Source: Dyadobacter psychrotolerans | Lineage (GTDB): Bacteria > Bacteroidota > Bacteroidia > Cytophagales > Spirosomataceae | DNA length: 64,000 nucleotides | Assembly (NCBI RefSeq): GCF_004349265.1 | Contig: NZ_SMFL01000001.1 | Span: 372,001-436,000 of the forward strand | Reading direction: 5' to 3' | Part shown: positions 17,399 to 26,630 of the stretch, piece after piece | How positions within the stretch are numbered: the stretch's first letter is position 1 | Layout of the letters: each line of letters starts with the position of its first letter | Notes under the pieces: generated by a model | Told to the model about the DNA's origin: nothing | Database searches by the model: none | What the model saw: the letters and a program-made list of their open reading frames with translations, nothing else | Made by a program: the position numbers and the translations under genes

Positions 17399-18562
17399 TT
17401 ACAAATAACTTAGCCACCAATTTTCCTTATGACTTCGTTTGTAGGCATCAAACTTTTTGCAAATCGGATACAAAATTAATATGATTGAAATCCAGATCAG
17501 ATAAACGACTGGAAGACTAAAACCGAAACCGTGCAGGTCAATATCAAAGCTGGTTTGCACCATGATGTCCCAGCCAAAACCTGTTAATTCAGCTACGATC
17601 ATAGCTAGGATACGGATAAAGTACAGATGCAGGATGTAATAGAAAAAAGGCACTCTGCCAAAAACACAAAAAAAATCAACGAGCTTCGCCCTCCATTTTT
17701 CTGAATTTGCAAGAAAAATAAAGGCGCCGGATAGGGTTGCCAAAAGATAAAGAAGCGAAGGAGGATACTTATTCACATTCATAAACGACATGACAGTCTG
17801 GCTTGTGGTTTCGTAATATTTCCACGAGGCCGGATCGCCATAAAGATTAGTAAACCGGATAAGCAAAAAAAGTAAAATACATGCGATTCCAATCAGGTTG
17901 AAAAGTCCTTTTCTCTTTTCACTGATTATGGAAATATCATAAAACTGCCCGAAATAATAACCCAGCGCCATAACACCTGCCCAGGGAATAATGGGATAGA
18001 CTAAATTCAGCGTACGTCCTCCGGCAATTTTAAATGACCCGGTTTCGTGAACCAAACTCCATAAAATACTTCGTTCAAAATGAATTTGATCCAAAAGGTT
18101 ATGACCAAAAATAAGGATGCATGAAATTACTAAAATCAGGAAATTGGGAAGATGTACAAATCCGGCCAGGAAGATCATACTGGCCCCCAAAACCCAGATA
18201 ACAGCGAGATCAAAATTGCTAAACTGGACATCGAGATACCAGGCAAATGATATGATCGTTAATTCCATTACGATGAGCCACAAACCGCGTTTTATTAGAA
18301 AAACCGAGAGGTCAGCCTTCGTCTTTTTCCGACCCGACATATAGGCAGAAATCCCGGCCAAAAAGCTAAATACAGGTGCGCAGAAATGCGTAATCCAGCG
18401 CGTTACATACAGGGGTACCGATGCAGTTGCCGGATTTGTAATATCGTAAAATGCCCCGGTCTGGTAAAAGTAATCTCTGGTATGGTCAAGCGCCATCAAC
18501 ACCATTACAATCCCTTTTAAAAGGTCGATCGATTCGATTCGGGGTTTGATTAATGTGTTCAT
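17399..18562 (-). CDS. DUF1624 (heparan-alpha-glucosaminide N-acetyltransferase-like) membrane protein
   Basis: A 387-residue polytopic inner-membrane protein with about nine to ten hydrophobic helices. The N-terminus, IESIDLLKGIVMVLMALDHTRD, is the DUF1624/HGSNAT signature; the histidine in the ALDHTRD motif corresponds to the proposed acetyl-transfer histidine region of this family. Such proteins are thought to move acyl groups from CoA to sugars across the membrane. Another multi-pass protein with a related opening motif (DUF418) lies 172 bases upstream on the same strand. The acceptor in this organism is unknown. Confidence 0.85.
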   Translation of the reverse strand: MNTLIKPRIESIDLLKGIVMVLMALDHTRDYFYQTGAFYDITNPATASVPLYVTRWITHFCAPVFSFLAGISAYMSGRKKTKADLSVFLIKRGLWLIVMELTIISFAWYLDVQFSNFDLAVIWVLGASMIFLAGFVHLPNFLILVISCILIFGHNLLDQIHFERSILWSLVHETGSFKIAGGRTLNLVYPIIPWAGVMALGYYFGQFYDISIISEKRKGLFNLIGIACILLFLLIRFTNLYGDPASWKYYETTSQTVMSFMNVNKYPPSLLYLLATLSGAFIFLANSEKWRAKLVDFFCVFGRVPFFYYILHLYFIRILAMIVAELTGFGWDIMVQTSFDIDLHGFGFSLPVVYLIWISIILILYPICKKFDAYKRSHKENWWLSYL

Positions 18563-18734
18563 AATCTGGCTTTAAAGAGTCTTTGGAGGGGTTAGCACTT
18601 TATTTCGGTGTGCTACACCTTATTCTTTTTACTCGTTTAATAAATACAAATATTATAGTACTCTGCACCTTTACGAATCGCAGGATCAGTTCATAAACAG
18701 AGCAATAAAAGAAGTGCAAAAGAGCCTTAAACAC

Positions 18735-19949
18735 TTATTTTCGGAACGGCTGCCATTTTTTGTAAGTAAGTGAACGCCAAACCCATTCCATTGGCCCAAA
18801 ACGAAAATACCTGACCCATATATGACTAAAGACAACCTGAAAAATATAGATCGCAAAAGCAATCAGAGAAAGCCTGGCTGGTCCGACCTGTGCTTCCAGT
18901 CCAAATCCATAACTCATAAAAATAATTGCGCAGATTAAAGATTGCATCAGATAGTTTGTCAGTGCGATTTGTCCAACGGGCGCAAAAACCATCAGTAACT
19001 TTTTCCAGACTGGTTTTACATAGAGCAGGGCAAAGACTGCGGCATAAAACAGGGCCAGCGCCGGCACACCAAATGCATAAACCAGCGGCTGAATAATTCC
19101 CGTTGGTTCGAGGTTGTAGTATGCCTCTGTGGTCATCATCATGGCAAGCACAATGTTACAGGGAATTCCGATAATGGCCCCCCATATCATTACCTTCCGG
19201 ATGAGCGGACGATTGGCTTCAATATTTGCATAAATCATATTTTTGGCTACATAAAACCCAATCAGGAACATCGCCAATACCCTGAAAAACCTTCCGGTAA
19301 AAAACAGATCGGGATATCGGCCTAAAATTAATCCACCCGCGTTCATCTGAATAATTTCAGGATAGCTGCCTGATCGAAAGACTCTTATAACCTCATCAAA
19401 AAACCGTGGCCCTTCCTCAACTACGGGCGGTGCCGGATCTACCAGATTGATCCCCCATAGAATCGAATATTGAACAATGGGAAGCAACATGAGTATGAAT
19501 GCACTCCTTAGCAATACTTTGTCGGACAAATTACGGAAAAGGATAAGCACAAAACCGGTCAATGCATATACGGTAAGGATATCGCCCACAAAAAGCAGAA
19601 CCGCATGAAGCAACCCCAGGATAAACATAATTACCAAACGCCGCCGAAAAAGTGATGGAAACCGGGTATCAATCGACGAGGAGCGTTTTAACTGCAAGGC
19701 AAAACCGATTCCGAAAAGCATGGAAAAAATGGAATAAAATTTCCCATCGATCAGGAAATGTTCGATCCATTCGAAATGGTGATCAATTTCTATTGTTCCT
19801 AACGCTTCCATTCCCTCTTTTGATAAAAAATAGTATCCTGAATGAGTTACCATATTCGCCAGCAAAACACCAAGTAATGCAAAACCGCGGAGGACATCCA
19901 GAAAGCTGTGGCGTTCAGTAACAGAGGTGGGTTGTAAAGTATTTTCCAT
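18735..19949 (-). CDS. DUF418 (YeiB-like) membrane protein
   Basis: A 404-residue polytopic membrane protein. The opening SFLDVLRGFALLGVLLANM and the C-terminal GPMEWVWRSLTY segment are the hallmarks of DUF418 (GPxEWxxR...). There are about nine to ten membrane helices. The family belongs to the wider acyltransferase-3-like superfamily; some members are suspected O-acyltransferases or transporters but none has a firm role. It is encoded between a DUF1624 protein and a YfcC-type carrier, all on the minus strand with gaps of 172 and 113 bases, so a joint unit is possible but not certain. Confidence 0.87.
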   Translation of the reverse strand: MENTLQPTSVTERHSFLDVLRGFALLGVLLANMVTHSGYYFLSKEGMEALGTIEIDHHFEWIEHFLIDGKFYSIFSMLFGIGFALQLKRSSSIDTRFPSLFRRRLVIMFILGLLHAVLLFVGDILTVYALTGFVLILFRNLSDKVLLRSAFILMLLPIVQYSILWGINLVDPAPPVVEEGPRFFDEVIRVFRSGSYPEIIQMNAGGLILGRYPDLFFTGRFFRVLAMFLIGFYVAKNMIYANIEANRPLIRKVMIWGAIIGIPCNIVLAMMMTTEAYYNLEPTGIIQPLVYAFGVPALALFYAAVFALLYVKPVWKKLLMVFAPVGQIALTNYLMQSLICAIIFMSYGFGLEAQVGPARLSLIAFAIYIFQVVFSHIWVRYFRFGPMEWVWRSLTYKKWQPFRK

Positions 19950-20062
19950 GAGTTGAGGTTTGATGTTTACGTTTCTGATTCAATCGATACTCCTTATTAT
20001 CCTGTGAGGCCGCTTCCTTTGCGGTATATTTTTACAAATCGTTTTTAACCTGAATTAAACTG

Positions 20063-21562
20063 TTATAAATAAATACCTGCAACCAGAAACAAGGCACAAA
20101 GCAAAAACAGAAATACAAGTATGGGCGTAATAAATCGGATCCACACTTTGACACTCACATTTACCAAAGCCAGCGACGGCAGTAACAAGCCGGTGGGTGA
20201 AACAAAAAACATGATGTTCATACCATATAAATAACTGTTGACAATTTGATTGCCGGGGATATTGACCATGATTGCCAGTGTTCCCATAATCGGCATGGTC
20301 AATACAGCCATTCCTGATGTGGAAGTAACAAATAGCGAGAAGAAAAAGAAAAACACAAACAGCATCAGGATGAAAACGCTCTGCGGTACCTGGGCCACCA
20401 CATTACCAGTATAATACAAAATGGAGTCGCCGACATGGCCATCATTTAATATGATCGTTATGCCTCTGGCCGCGCCGATGATAAATGCCACAGACAGTAA
20501 ACTTTCCGCTCCTCTTACAAACGAACTGACAATTTTTGCCTCACTCATATTGGCCAGCAATCCGGTTAGAATGGACGCAGCCAATAATAGTGAAGACATT
20601 TCAAGGGTCCACCATTGCAGAAATATAGTCCCGCCAATCATGCCTAAAAAAGTAGCCAGAAAAATAAGCAAAAGCATTTTCGTCTTTAATTCCAGCTTTT
20701 CGGGAACCGGTTGTTCACTTAAACCTAAATCATAGGGTACTTTTACAAGCCCGTCAATTTTGATCACCAGCGAAGCAGAAGGATCTTTTTTCACTTTGGC
20801 TGCGTAACGCAACACATACCAGGTAAATAGTGCCGTAAGCAAAAAGAAAATGATCACACGTTCATAAATGCCGTCTTTCCAATTGATACCAGCGGCGTTG
20901 GAAGCGATAATCGTAGAAAACGGATTTGAAAAAGCAGCAATACCACCCACACTATTTCCCCCGAAAATAACTGCAAACGGTACTAGCAAATCATAACCGG
21001 CCGCCAGAAAAACGGGTACCAGGATGGGATAAAACATCAGGGCTTCTTCTTCCATGCCGTAACTGGCTCTGCAAAATGCAAATAGGAATGTAAGAACAAC
21101 AATCAGGTAGGGCTCCTTCCCCTTCATGGCATAAGAGAGTGAAGCAACACCTTTTTCAATTGCCCGTGTTTCATTAAAAATACAGATAAACCCACCCATG
21201 ACCAGAATAAACATGATCACGTCGATGCTGTCGTAAATACCTTTGACTGGTGCCTGAATAACATTTATAAAACCTTGTGGATTGCTCTTTTCCTGTTGAT
21301 AAGTATTGGGAACTGATACCGGTTTGAGCACCTCGCCATTTGTGAATTTCGTCACAGATATCCGCAGCCCAAGCCGGTCAAGCGTTTCCTGGTTTAAAGG
21401 TAAAAGTGTATCGCCTTTTGAATCAGATATCGAAAATGACTTATCAACAACCGACAGCTTACTGTATCCTCCTGCAGGCAAAAGCCACGTGCTGATTGCG
21501 GACAATACAATAGCAACCATAAGGATCGTAAGTGGCTGCGGAAATGATTTTTTCTGGGACAT
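20063..21562 (-). CDS. YfcC-family (C4-dicarboxylate anaerobic carrier / ArcD-like) transporter
   Basis: A 499-residue polytopic inner-membrane protein with about twelve hydrophobic helices and a large periplasmic loop after the first (about residues 30-100). The motifs ARGITIILNDGHVGDSIL and TSTSGMAVLTMPIMGTLA match the DcuC/YfcC/ArcD fold (PF03606), whose members move dicarboxylates, basic amino acids or acetate-linked substrates. The gene for a TolB/TPR protein ends 69 bases upstream on the same strand, so the two may be co-transcribed. The substrate is not resolved. Confidence 0.88.
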   Translation of the reverse strand: MSQKKSFPQPLTILMVAIVLSAISTWLLPAGGYSKLSVVDKSFSISDSKGDTLLPLNQETLDRLGLRISVTKFTNGEVLKPVSVPNTYQQEKSNPQGFINVIQAPVKGIYDSIDVIMFILVMGGFICIFNETRAIEKGVASLSYAMKGKEPYLIVVLTFLFAFCRASYGMEEEALMFYPILVPVFLAAGYDLLVPFAVIFGGNSVGGIAAFSNPFSTIIASNAAGINWKDGIYERVIIFFLLTALFTWYVLRYAAKVKKDPSASLVIKIDGLVKVPYDLGLSEQPVPEKLELKTKMLLLIFLATFLGMIGGTIFLQWWTLEMSSLLLAASILTGLLANMSEAKIVSSFVRGAESLLSVAFIIGAARGITIILNDGHVGDSILYYTGNVVAQVPQSVFILMLFVFFFFFSLFVTSTSGMAVLTMPIMGTLAIMVNIPGNQIVNSYLYGMNIMFFVSPTGLLLPSLALVNVSVKVWIRFITPILVFLFLLCALFLVAGIYL

Positions 21563-21631
21563 TCAGCTATTCTTCAATGGGTGCAGGAAACTCTTGTGAA
21601 TTCAAATGATTGTTTTACCAAAAAATCTTCA

Positions 21632-23089
21632 TTACACTACCGGAGGAATAAATGCTTCATAGCGCTCATCCTGCAGATCACCGAAAAGCCAGTCTCTTAC
21701 AATGAATTTAAAAAACAGCATAGGCGGCTCGTGCTGATCTATGGCACTCTGGAAATAACCAACAGCTGTATCCGCATCGCCGATACTGGCATGTACGATT
21801 CCCATGTCATAATTAGACACCACCTGGGTTTTGCTGAGTGACACCATCTGTTTTAGAATATCCTGAGCACTTTCCGTTTCCCCGGATAAGCCAAATAAAG
21901 CGCCGCAAGCACTGAGCGTGATGCCGTTATAATTTATTTCAAGGGCTGTTTCCAGTGCCTCCTGAGCATCCGGGTAATTTTCTAGTGTAATTAAATTTAG
22001 CCCACTGATCATGTGACCGCCCCAGAATGTTGGCTCAAGTGCAACCAGTTTTCTTCCTTGAGCTACCGCTTTTTCGAAGTCTTCCAATATCCAGTATACG
22101 TATGCCGCATAAAAGTTATTGATCAAAGAAAACGGTTCAAGCGACAGCGCCTCTTCCAGATGTTCCTCCGCTACGGCAAGATTTCCTTTAAGAGCTGAAT
22201 ACAAAGCAAACTGCCCGTGTAGATCGGCGCCATTCCAGCTTAACTCAAGAGCCTTTTTAAATGCATTGGCAGCACTGGTGAAGTCCCACTCGTATAACAT
22301 CTGCATACGCGCCAGAGCCAGATAACTTTCGGCGATGCGGTCATCCAAAGCCAATGCCTGTTCTGTTGCCTCTTTCATCAACGGCAGACAATAACTTGCC
22401 GGAAGCAACCGGTAAAACCAGGTATTTAAATAGCAGGAAGCGATGCCGGCATATGCAAGCGCATATTCCGGTTCCAGTTCAATGGCCGACTGAAAATATC
22501 CGATTGCTTTATGATACTCTTCAATTCCTCCAAACTTATTATGGTAAAAACGACCGTGTAAATAAAGCTGGTAGGCTTCTGCGTTATTGGTGTACCGTTT
22601 GAGCGCGGAACTCGGTCCCTCACTCAATAATTGTATTTTTACCTGCTTTAAAATCGCCAGCGCAATTTCGTCCTGAATATCAAAAATATCGTGTAATTCA
22701 CGGTCGTAGTTCTCAGACCAGATATTATATCCGTCTGCCACATTAATCAGCTGCGCAGTGATGCGAAGTTTATTACCAGATTTTCGAACGCTTCCTTCCA
22801 GAATGTGGCTGACATTTAATTGTTCTCCAACAAATCTAAGGTCCTGATTTTTTCCTTTGAATGTGAATGAAGATGTTCGCCCTGCCACCTGCAAATCAGG
22901 GACATGACTCAATACATTGATGAGCTCTTCTGCTACTCCGTCGCTAAAATAGTCCTGTTCAATATCATTGCTTAGGTTCAAAAAAGGTAAAACAGCAATC
23001 GATACTTTTTTAGTTGCTGTATTTAATGTTGTATTTTTTTCCATAAAAACCTGGTTGCTAAATTCAGTTGGAGTAAATTGGGATTCCAT
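21632..23089 (-). CDS. TolB-like N-terminal domain plus TPR repeat protein
   Basis: The open frame extends to 23107 but that start would be TTG; ATG at 23089 (485 residues) or 23044 (470) is preferred. Residues about 20-150 contain SIAVLPFLNLS, DYFSDGVAEEL and LLxGSVRKSGNKLRITAQLI-type motifs of the TolB/FlgO-like domain usually attached to adenylate cyclases or DNA-binding domains. The rest is TPR repeats (for example A-I-G-Y-F-Q-S-A-I-E-L-E-P and A-L-E-x-x-Y-N). Here no cyclase, kinase or HTH domain is attached, and there is no signal peptide. It lies upstream of the YfcC carrier gene. Its role is probably as a sensor or scaffold, which is inference. Confidence 0.82.
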   Translation of the reverse strand: MESQFTPTEFSNQVFMEKNTTLNTATKKVSIAVLPFLNLSNDIEQDYFSDGVAEELINVLSHVPDLQVAGRTSSFTFKGKNQDLRFVGEQLNVSHILEGSVRKSGNKLRITAQLINVADGYNIWSENYDRELHDIFDIQDEIALAILKQVKIQLLSEGPSSALKRYTNNAEAYQLYLHGRFYHNKFGGIEEYHKAIGYFQSAIELEPEYALAYAGIASCYLNTWFYRLLPASYCLPLMKEATEQALALDDRIAESYLALARMQMLYEWDFTSAANAFKKALELSWNGADLHGQFALYSALKGNLAVAEEHLEEALSLEPFSLINNFYAAYVYWILEDFEKAVAQGRKLVALEPTFWGGHMISGLNLITLENYPDAQEALETALEINYNGITLSACGALFGLSGETESAQDILKQMVSLSKTQVVSNYDMGIVHASIGDADTAVGYFQSAIDQHEPPMLFFKFIVRDWLFGDLQDERYEAFIPPVV

Positions 23090-23107
23090 GAAAGTCGCTT
23101 GCAACAA

Positions 23108-23494
23108 TTCTGTGGACTTTCCATCCCCACAAGATACGCAATTTCCAAAATCCGCAAATCAGTTTCCTGTGAAGGGTTTGACCTCATTAGTTTTTGGGTA
23201 GATGTAAGGAACTAAGCTTCAATTGAAATTCGAATAGCTTCTGCTGTACTCTCAAACAAAATTTAAAAACTGCGAATAGTTAAAGTGACACGGTCACCAA
23301 CTTATTTTGTTAGCGCAAAATAGATTATTTTTACTACTGCGGCACGGTTGGCTGTTCCGATTGGCCATGTTACTTATTTAAAGGAGTTGAGCTGGAGAAT
23401 AATTGTGTGTAAACCTGGTTACTGGTATGCTTTTCGTACATCCGTAAGCCAGATATGTTAAAGGCAGGCCACTTCACTAATCATAATATATTTC
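23108..23494. other. Divergent intergenic region between TolB/TPR and receiver genes
   Basis: About 390 bases without a gene. Two small inverted repeats are seen: GTGAC-acg-GTCAC (23285-23297) and ATTTTG-ttagcg-CAAAAT (23304-23321), placed centrally between two divergent genes and possibly operator sites. No exact TTTG/TAnnTTTG promoter pair was found. Confidence 0.5.
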
Positions 23495-23965
23495 ATGGAT
23501 ATCTCTATATTGCCAGGCTCCCAACTTAAAAAAGAAATATATTTTGTTGATGATAATGCAGACCAGCGCTTTATTGTAAGAAATATATTCAAGACATATC
23601 TTCCAAATCATCCGATCCGCTTTTTTGATTCCGGACAGGCGCTTTACCTTCACTTAATTGCGATTTCGGCCGATGGGTACAAAGGACCAACGCCCGGCTT
23701 GTTTTTACTTGATTTAAATATGCCGGGAATCGATGGCTATCACCTGCTAAAACTGATTCGACAAAGATTAAACACCAAAAATATTTCCTGGACAATATTA
23801 CCCGCTGTGATTTTTACAAATCAGGCAAGTGATGCTCAAATTAATGAATGCTATCAGGCCGGAGCAAATTCTGTTATAATTAAGCCTTACGAACCGGAGG
23901 ATTTTATCAAACTTTTGGAATTGATATCTAACTATTGGCTTGGATATAACAAGCTGACTGCATGA
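23495..23965 (+). CDS. Stand-alone response regulator receiver domain protein
   Basis: The 156-residue protein is a single CheY-like receiver domain. Acidic pocket D19/D20 (in YFVDDNAD), phospho-acceptor D73 (in LLDLNMPG), T108 (in IFTNQ) and K130 (in IIKPYEP) are all present, so it should be phosphorylatable. There is no output domain, so it works through protein contacts. No histidine kinase lies in the window. A stem CTGACTG/CAGTCAG overlaps the stop codon and the next gene is convergent. The insert between D20 and D73 is slightly longer than in CheY, as in the Bacteroidota 'Rcp1-like' receivers. Confidence 0.93.
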   Translation: MDISILPGSQLKKEIYFVDDNADQRFIVRNIFKTYLPNHPIRFFDSGQALYLHLIAISADGYKGPTPGLFLLDLNMPGIDGYHLLKLIRQRLNTKNISWTILPAVIFTNQASDAQINECYQAGANSVIIKPYEPEDFIKLLELISNYWLGYNKLTA

Positions 23966-23983
23966 GCTAGGTTACACAGTCAG
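23954..23983. terminator. Hairpin at the end of convergent genes
   Basis: CTGACTG (23954-23960) pairs with CAGTCAG (23977-23983) over a 16-base loop that contains the receiver gene stop codon. No T-tract follows, so termination is only possible, not clear. Confidence 0.4.
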
Positions 23984-23997
23984 CCTGCACATTGAAT

Positions 23998-25725
23998 TCA
24001 TGACAAATTCGAAATGATACTTTCAACTATTCGGGAAGAGGCTTCTTCACAAAAATCCAATCCGGAATAATCTGGATTAAAACCGCCAATGTAAGGAACT
24101 GCCATGATGTAAATCCGGTTGTCAGCGTTTCCGGATTGGTCTATCACCTCAAAATCGTCATTAATGGTCAGCCCTGGAACTTTCAGGTATATCGCACCAT
24201 CTTCACTGGCTTCTACATTTTTACTATCCTTTGCCAAAGCAATTTCTCCTTCGGTTACAGATTTAAATTTCAAACGTGCCGGACTGATTCTTCCGCTTCT
24301 AATCAAATCTGAGAAAGGAAAATCCTCAAAAGATAAATGCGGCTGACCGACACAGTCCACAAAAGTTTTGTAATAAACGGAAAGCGGCTGATCGTTTTCG
24401 TCAGCATAATTATAAATTATGCCTCCATCTTTTTGTGGTTCAACGTTACTATCCTCTCCTACCGAAATAATTTCCAGTTTTCCTGCATCATAAAGTGCAA
24501 GCAGCTCTTCGCAGGAACTTTGCGGAACAAAAGCGATAACCACCGAAATCAAAGGCATTAAAACCTTCTGAAGCCTTTTCATATCTTCGGCTGAAAGGTA
24601 TTTTGCCGGGTAGTTCATGGCAAAACTTAGAACTGCCAGTACTTCCTTCCAGTATATAGATTCTTTTCTTTTAATAGATTGTTCAGCCTCGGCGTACTCT
24701 GCTTTGAAAAGCTGAAACGGGTCTTTTTTTTCCCGAAAATCCATCATCGCCCCAACAAAATCTTCGATACCCTGATCTTTAATTTGGTTATAAAACGCCG
24801 GATCCTTTTCACGGAAATTTTCTTTGAAGTCTTTTTCAAAAACATAATCCAAGGACAAAAATCCCTCATTTTGAACCATATTCTCAACGATCTGCTCCTG
24901 AGTAAGCAGTGAATCAGCCGATAACTGAGGCTCTTCAAGATGAAATCTGATTGCAGGAAGCAATCCGTTACGGGAATGCATCACAATTTTAAACTCAAGG
25001 CTATCATCATTCGGTTGAAAAGAAAGTTTATTAGTCTCACTTTTCAAAAATTTCCCATTACGGCGGGCAAGTGTCCGGATTGCGTCGATGGCAGTCAGCG
25101 ATGAACCTTTAAGCGCTACCGGATGATCAGCCTTAAAGGAAAGCTTGGCAGGCGGATATGGCGAGTCGAAATAACCAGGAATTGAGCCTTCATATTTTAC
25201 CGGCCACTTATGTCCGGTGCAAATAATTATACAATCAAATTTATAAATAGTTTCCCCGCCAATCTCAACCCAAACCTCGTGCTGATCCGGTTTGTTGATA
25301 ATATCGGTAACATTACTGTCGAAGCAAACCTTGGTTGCCAGTGCTGACTTTTCAGCCTGGGATAATAACAAATCAAACTGTGCAGATAAATATCTGCCAA
25401 ACAGCAGCCTGGGCAATACCCGGTATTCACTGAATTTGTTTTTGTCTATATTAAATTTAGACAAAGAGTCATCGGGAACAGTTTGTATCCAGTCCTGAAT
25501 TGAAGTAACGATTTCGGGAATTTCGTTATCCGAAACGTTGGTAACATGTTCAACATTTGCCCCATCCTGGCTGTAAGGCATGCCCGCCCCAAGTTGTTTT
25601 TTTGTTTCAAATATCGTTATCTCAAAATTCTGAGGATTGGATTCAACAAGTCTTTTATAAATAAATAATCCGCTGGGTCCGCCGCCAAGAATGGCAACGC
25701 GCTTTTTAACTTTGCTAATGGTCAT
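23998..25725 (-). CDS. FAD/NAD(P)-binding protein (NAD_binding_9 family)
   Basis: The 575-residue protein opens with a dinucleotide-binding motif GGGPSG (residues 14-19) and follows the PF13454 pattern, including the GMPYSQDGANVEHVTNVSD region and a later CTGHKWP motif (cf. the C-x-G strand of pyridine-nucleotide oxidoreductases). Such proteins are usually annotated as uncharacterised FAD-NAD(P)-binding proteins (related to HpaR/ornithine-N-monooxygenase-like folds). There is no signal peptide. It is convergent with the receiver gene and stands alone. The substrate is unknown. Confidence 0.85.
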   Translation of the reverse strand: MTISKVKKRVAILGGGPSGLFIYKRLVESNPQNFEITIFETKKQLGAGMPYSQDGANVEHVTNVSDNEIPEIVTSIQDWIQTVPDDSLSKFNIDKNKFSEYRVLPRLLFGRYLSAQFDLLLSQAEKSALATKVCFDSNVTDIINKPDQHEVWVEIGGETIYKFDCIIICTGHKWPVKYEGSIPGYFDSPYPPAKLSFKADHPVALKGSSLTAIDAIRTLARRNGKFLKSETNKLSFQPNDDSLEFKIVMHSRNGLLPAIRFHLEEPQLSADSLLTQEQIVENMVQNEGFLSLDYVFEKDFKENFREKDPAFYNQIKDQGIEDFVGAMMDFREKKDPFQLFKAEYAEAEQSIKRKESIYWKEVLAVLSFAMNYPAKYLSAEDMKRLQKVLMPLISVVIAFVPQSSCEELLALYDAGKLEIISVGEDSNVEPQKDGGIIYNYADENDQPLSVYYKTFVDCVGQPHLSFEDFPFSDLIRSGRISPARLKFKSVTEGEIALAKDSKNVEASEDGAIYLKVPGLTINDDFEVIDQSGNADNRIYIMAVPYIGGFNPDYSGLDFCEEASSRIVESIISNLS

Positions 25726-25887
25726 TATGTGTATTCGGGTTTACGCCGGAGGTATTTTTATAGTTGAAAAAGGAACAAAACTTTTAGCCTGTCCAAATTA
25801 TTTATGCGATGAAAATTAAGAAAATAATTCTTAAAAACTTACTCGTCTAAAACCATTAAGAAATATCATAAAATTTAAAAAAGGTTT

Positions 25888-26103
25888 TTAAAACGCCTCA
25901 ATAAGCCCGCCGTCCATTTCAGATCTTTCAAGATACTCCCATTGGATAATATCGGCTTCGGGAAATACATTGCTGCAATCTTCCGGTCCTTCATCGCCGG
26001 CAAGTTCGATAAAAGCCTGCATGCTCAGCACATACTTCCCTTCGCGGTTAATGCCTTCTTTGTCTTTAAACAAAACCGGCGACTGATCGTGTGGATATAA
26101 CAT
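25888..26103 (-). CDS. Small hypothetical protein
   Basis: A 71-residue acidic product with no signal or membrane segment and a single cysteine (in PEDCSNVF). I do not recognise a family. The start is preceded by AGAAG at a fair distance, and the translation has normal protein composition (YVLSMQAFIELAG, IIQWEYLERSE), which supports a real gene. It lies alone between the FAD/NAD(P)-binding protein gene and the Dabb gene, read away from the latter. Confidence 0.6.
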   Translation of the reverse strand: MLYPHDQSPVLFKDKEGINREGKYVLSMQAFIELAGDEGPEDCSNVFPEADIIQWEYLERSEMDGGLIEAF

Positions 26104-26273
26104 GACTTCTCATTTTTGGTGATGAACTGTGCATTAAAAATCCGAGCCAGACCGTTTTTCAAACTAAATGTGGAATTTCTTATTTGAAGCAGGTCAATAC
26201 TGGATTTGCTCTTTCAGGAAAAGAAAAAGATTATTTATATCTTGGACATCATACCAACTTATAATAAACCGCG

Positions 26274-26573
26274 ATGATTTATCATTCTGTATTTTTCAAA
26301 CTCAACCATCCCAAACATTCTCCGCAGGAAGCAACCTTTTTAGAAGCAGCAGCAAAGCTGGTAGCGATTCCTGGTGTAGAAAACTTCCAGGTTTTAAAAC
26401 AGAAAAGTTTAAAAAACAACTTTGACTACGGCCTGCTGATGGAATTTGAAGATCAGAAAAAATATGATGATTATTCCAACCACGCCGAACATGTTCAGTT
26501 TATAGAAGATTTCTGGCTTAAAGACGTGGCAGATTTTATGGAGATAGATTATGAAAAGATGGATTCCTTTTAA
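26274..26573 (+). CDS. Dabb-family (stress-responsive A/B barrel) protein
   Basis: A 99-residue protein with the dimeric alpha-beta barrel pattern: the starting strand MIYHSVFFKL, the IPGVENFQV turn, the FDYGLLMEFEDQKKYDDY segment and the final HAEHVQFIEDFW helix match PF07876. Members bind small ligands or act as simple enzymes, but most bacterial copies have no known role. It is a single gene, closed by a bidirectional terminator shared with pgk. Confidence 0.9.
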   Translation: MIYHSVFFKLNHPKHSPQEATFLEAAAKLVAIPGVENFQVLKQKSLKNNFDYGLLMEFEDQKKYDDYSNHAEHVQFIEDFWLKDVADFMEIDYEKMDSF

Positions 26574-26613
26574 CAAAAAAAAGGGGACCCGGCTAACCGG
26601 ATACCCTTTTTGA
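26574..26613. terminator. Bidirectional terminator between Dabb and pgk genes
   Basis: A-run, then AAGGGGACCCGG, loop CTAA, CCGGATACCCTT and a T-run. The stem has a small internal mismatch (GGG-ga-CCGG / CCGG-ata-CCC) and serves the two convergent genes. Confidence 0.85.
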
Positions 26614-26630
26614 ATGTATTTTTTGAGTAA

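Noticed and set aside
17137..17420. Overlapping 71- and 79-codon frames on both strands near the stem-loops
   Set aside because: Low-complexity, arginine- and proline-rich translations run through palindromes on both strands; best explained as a non-coding repeat.
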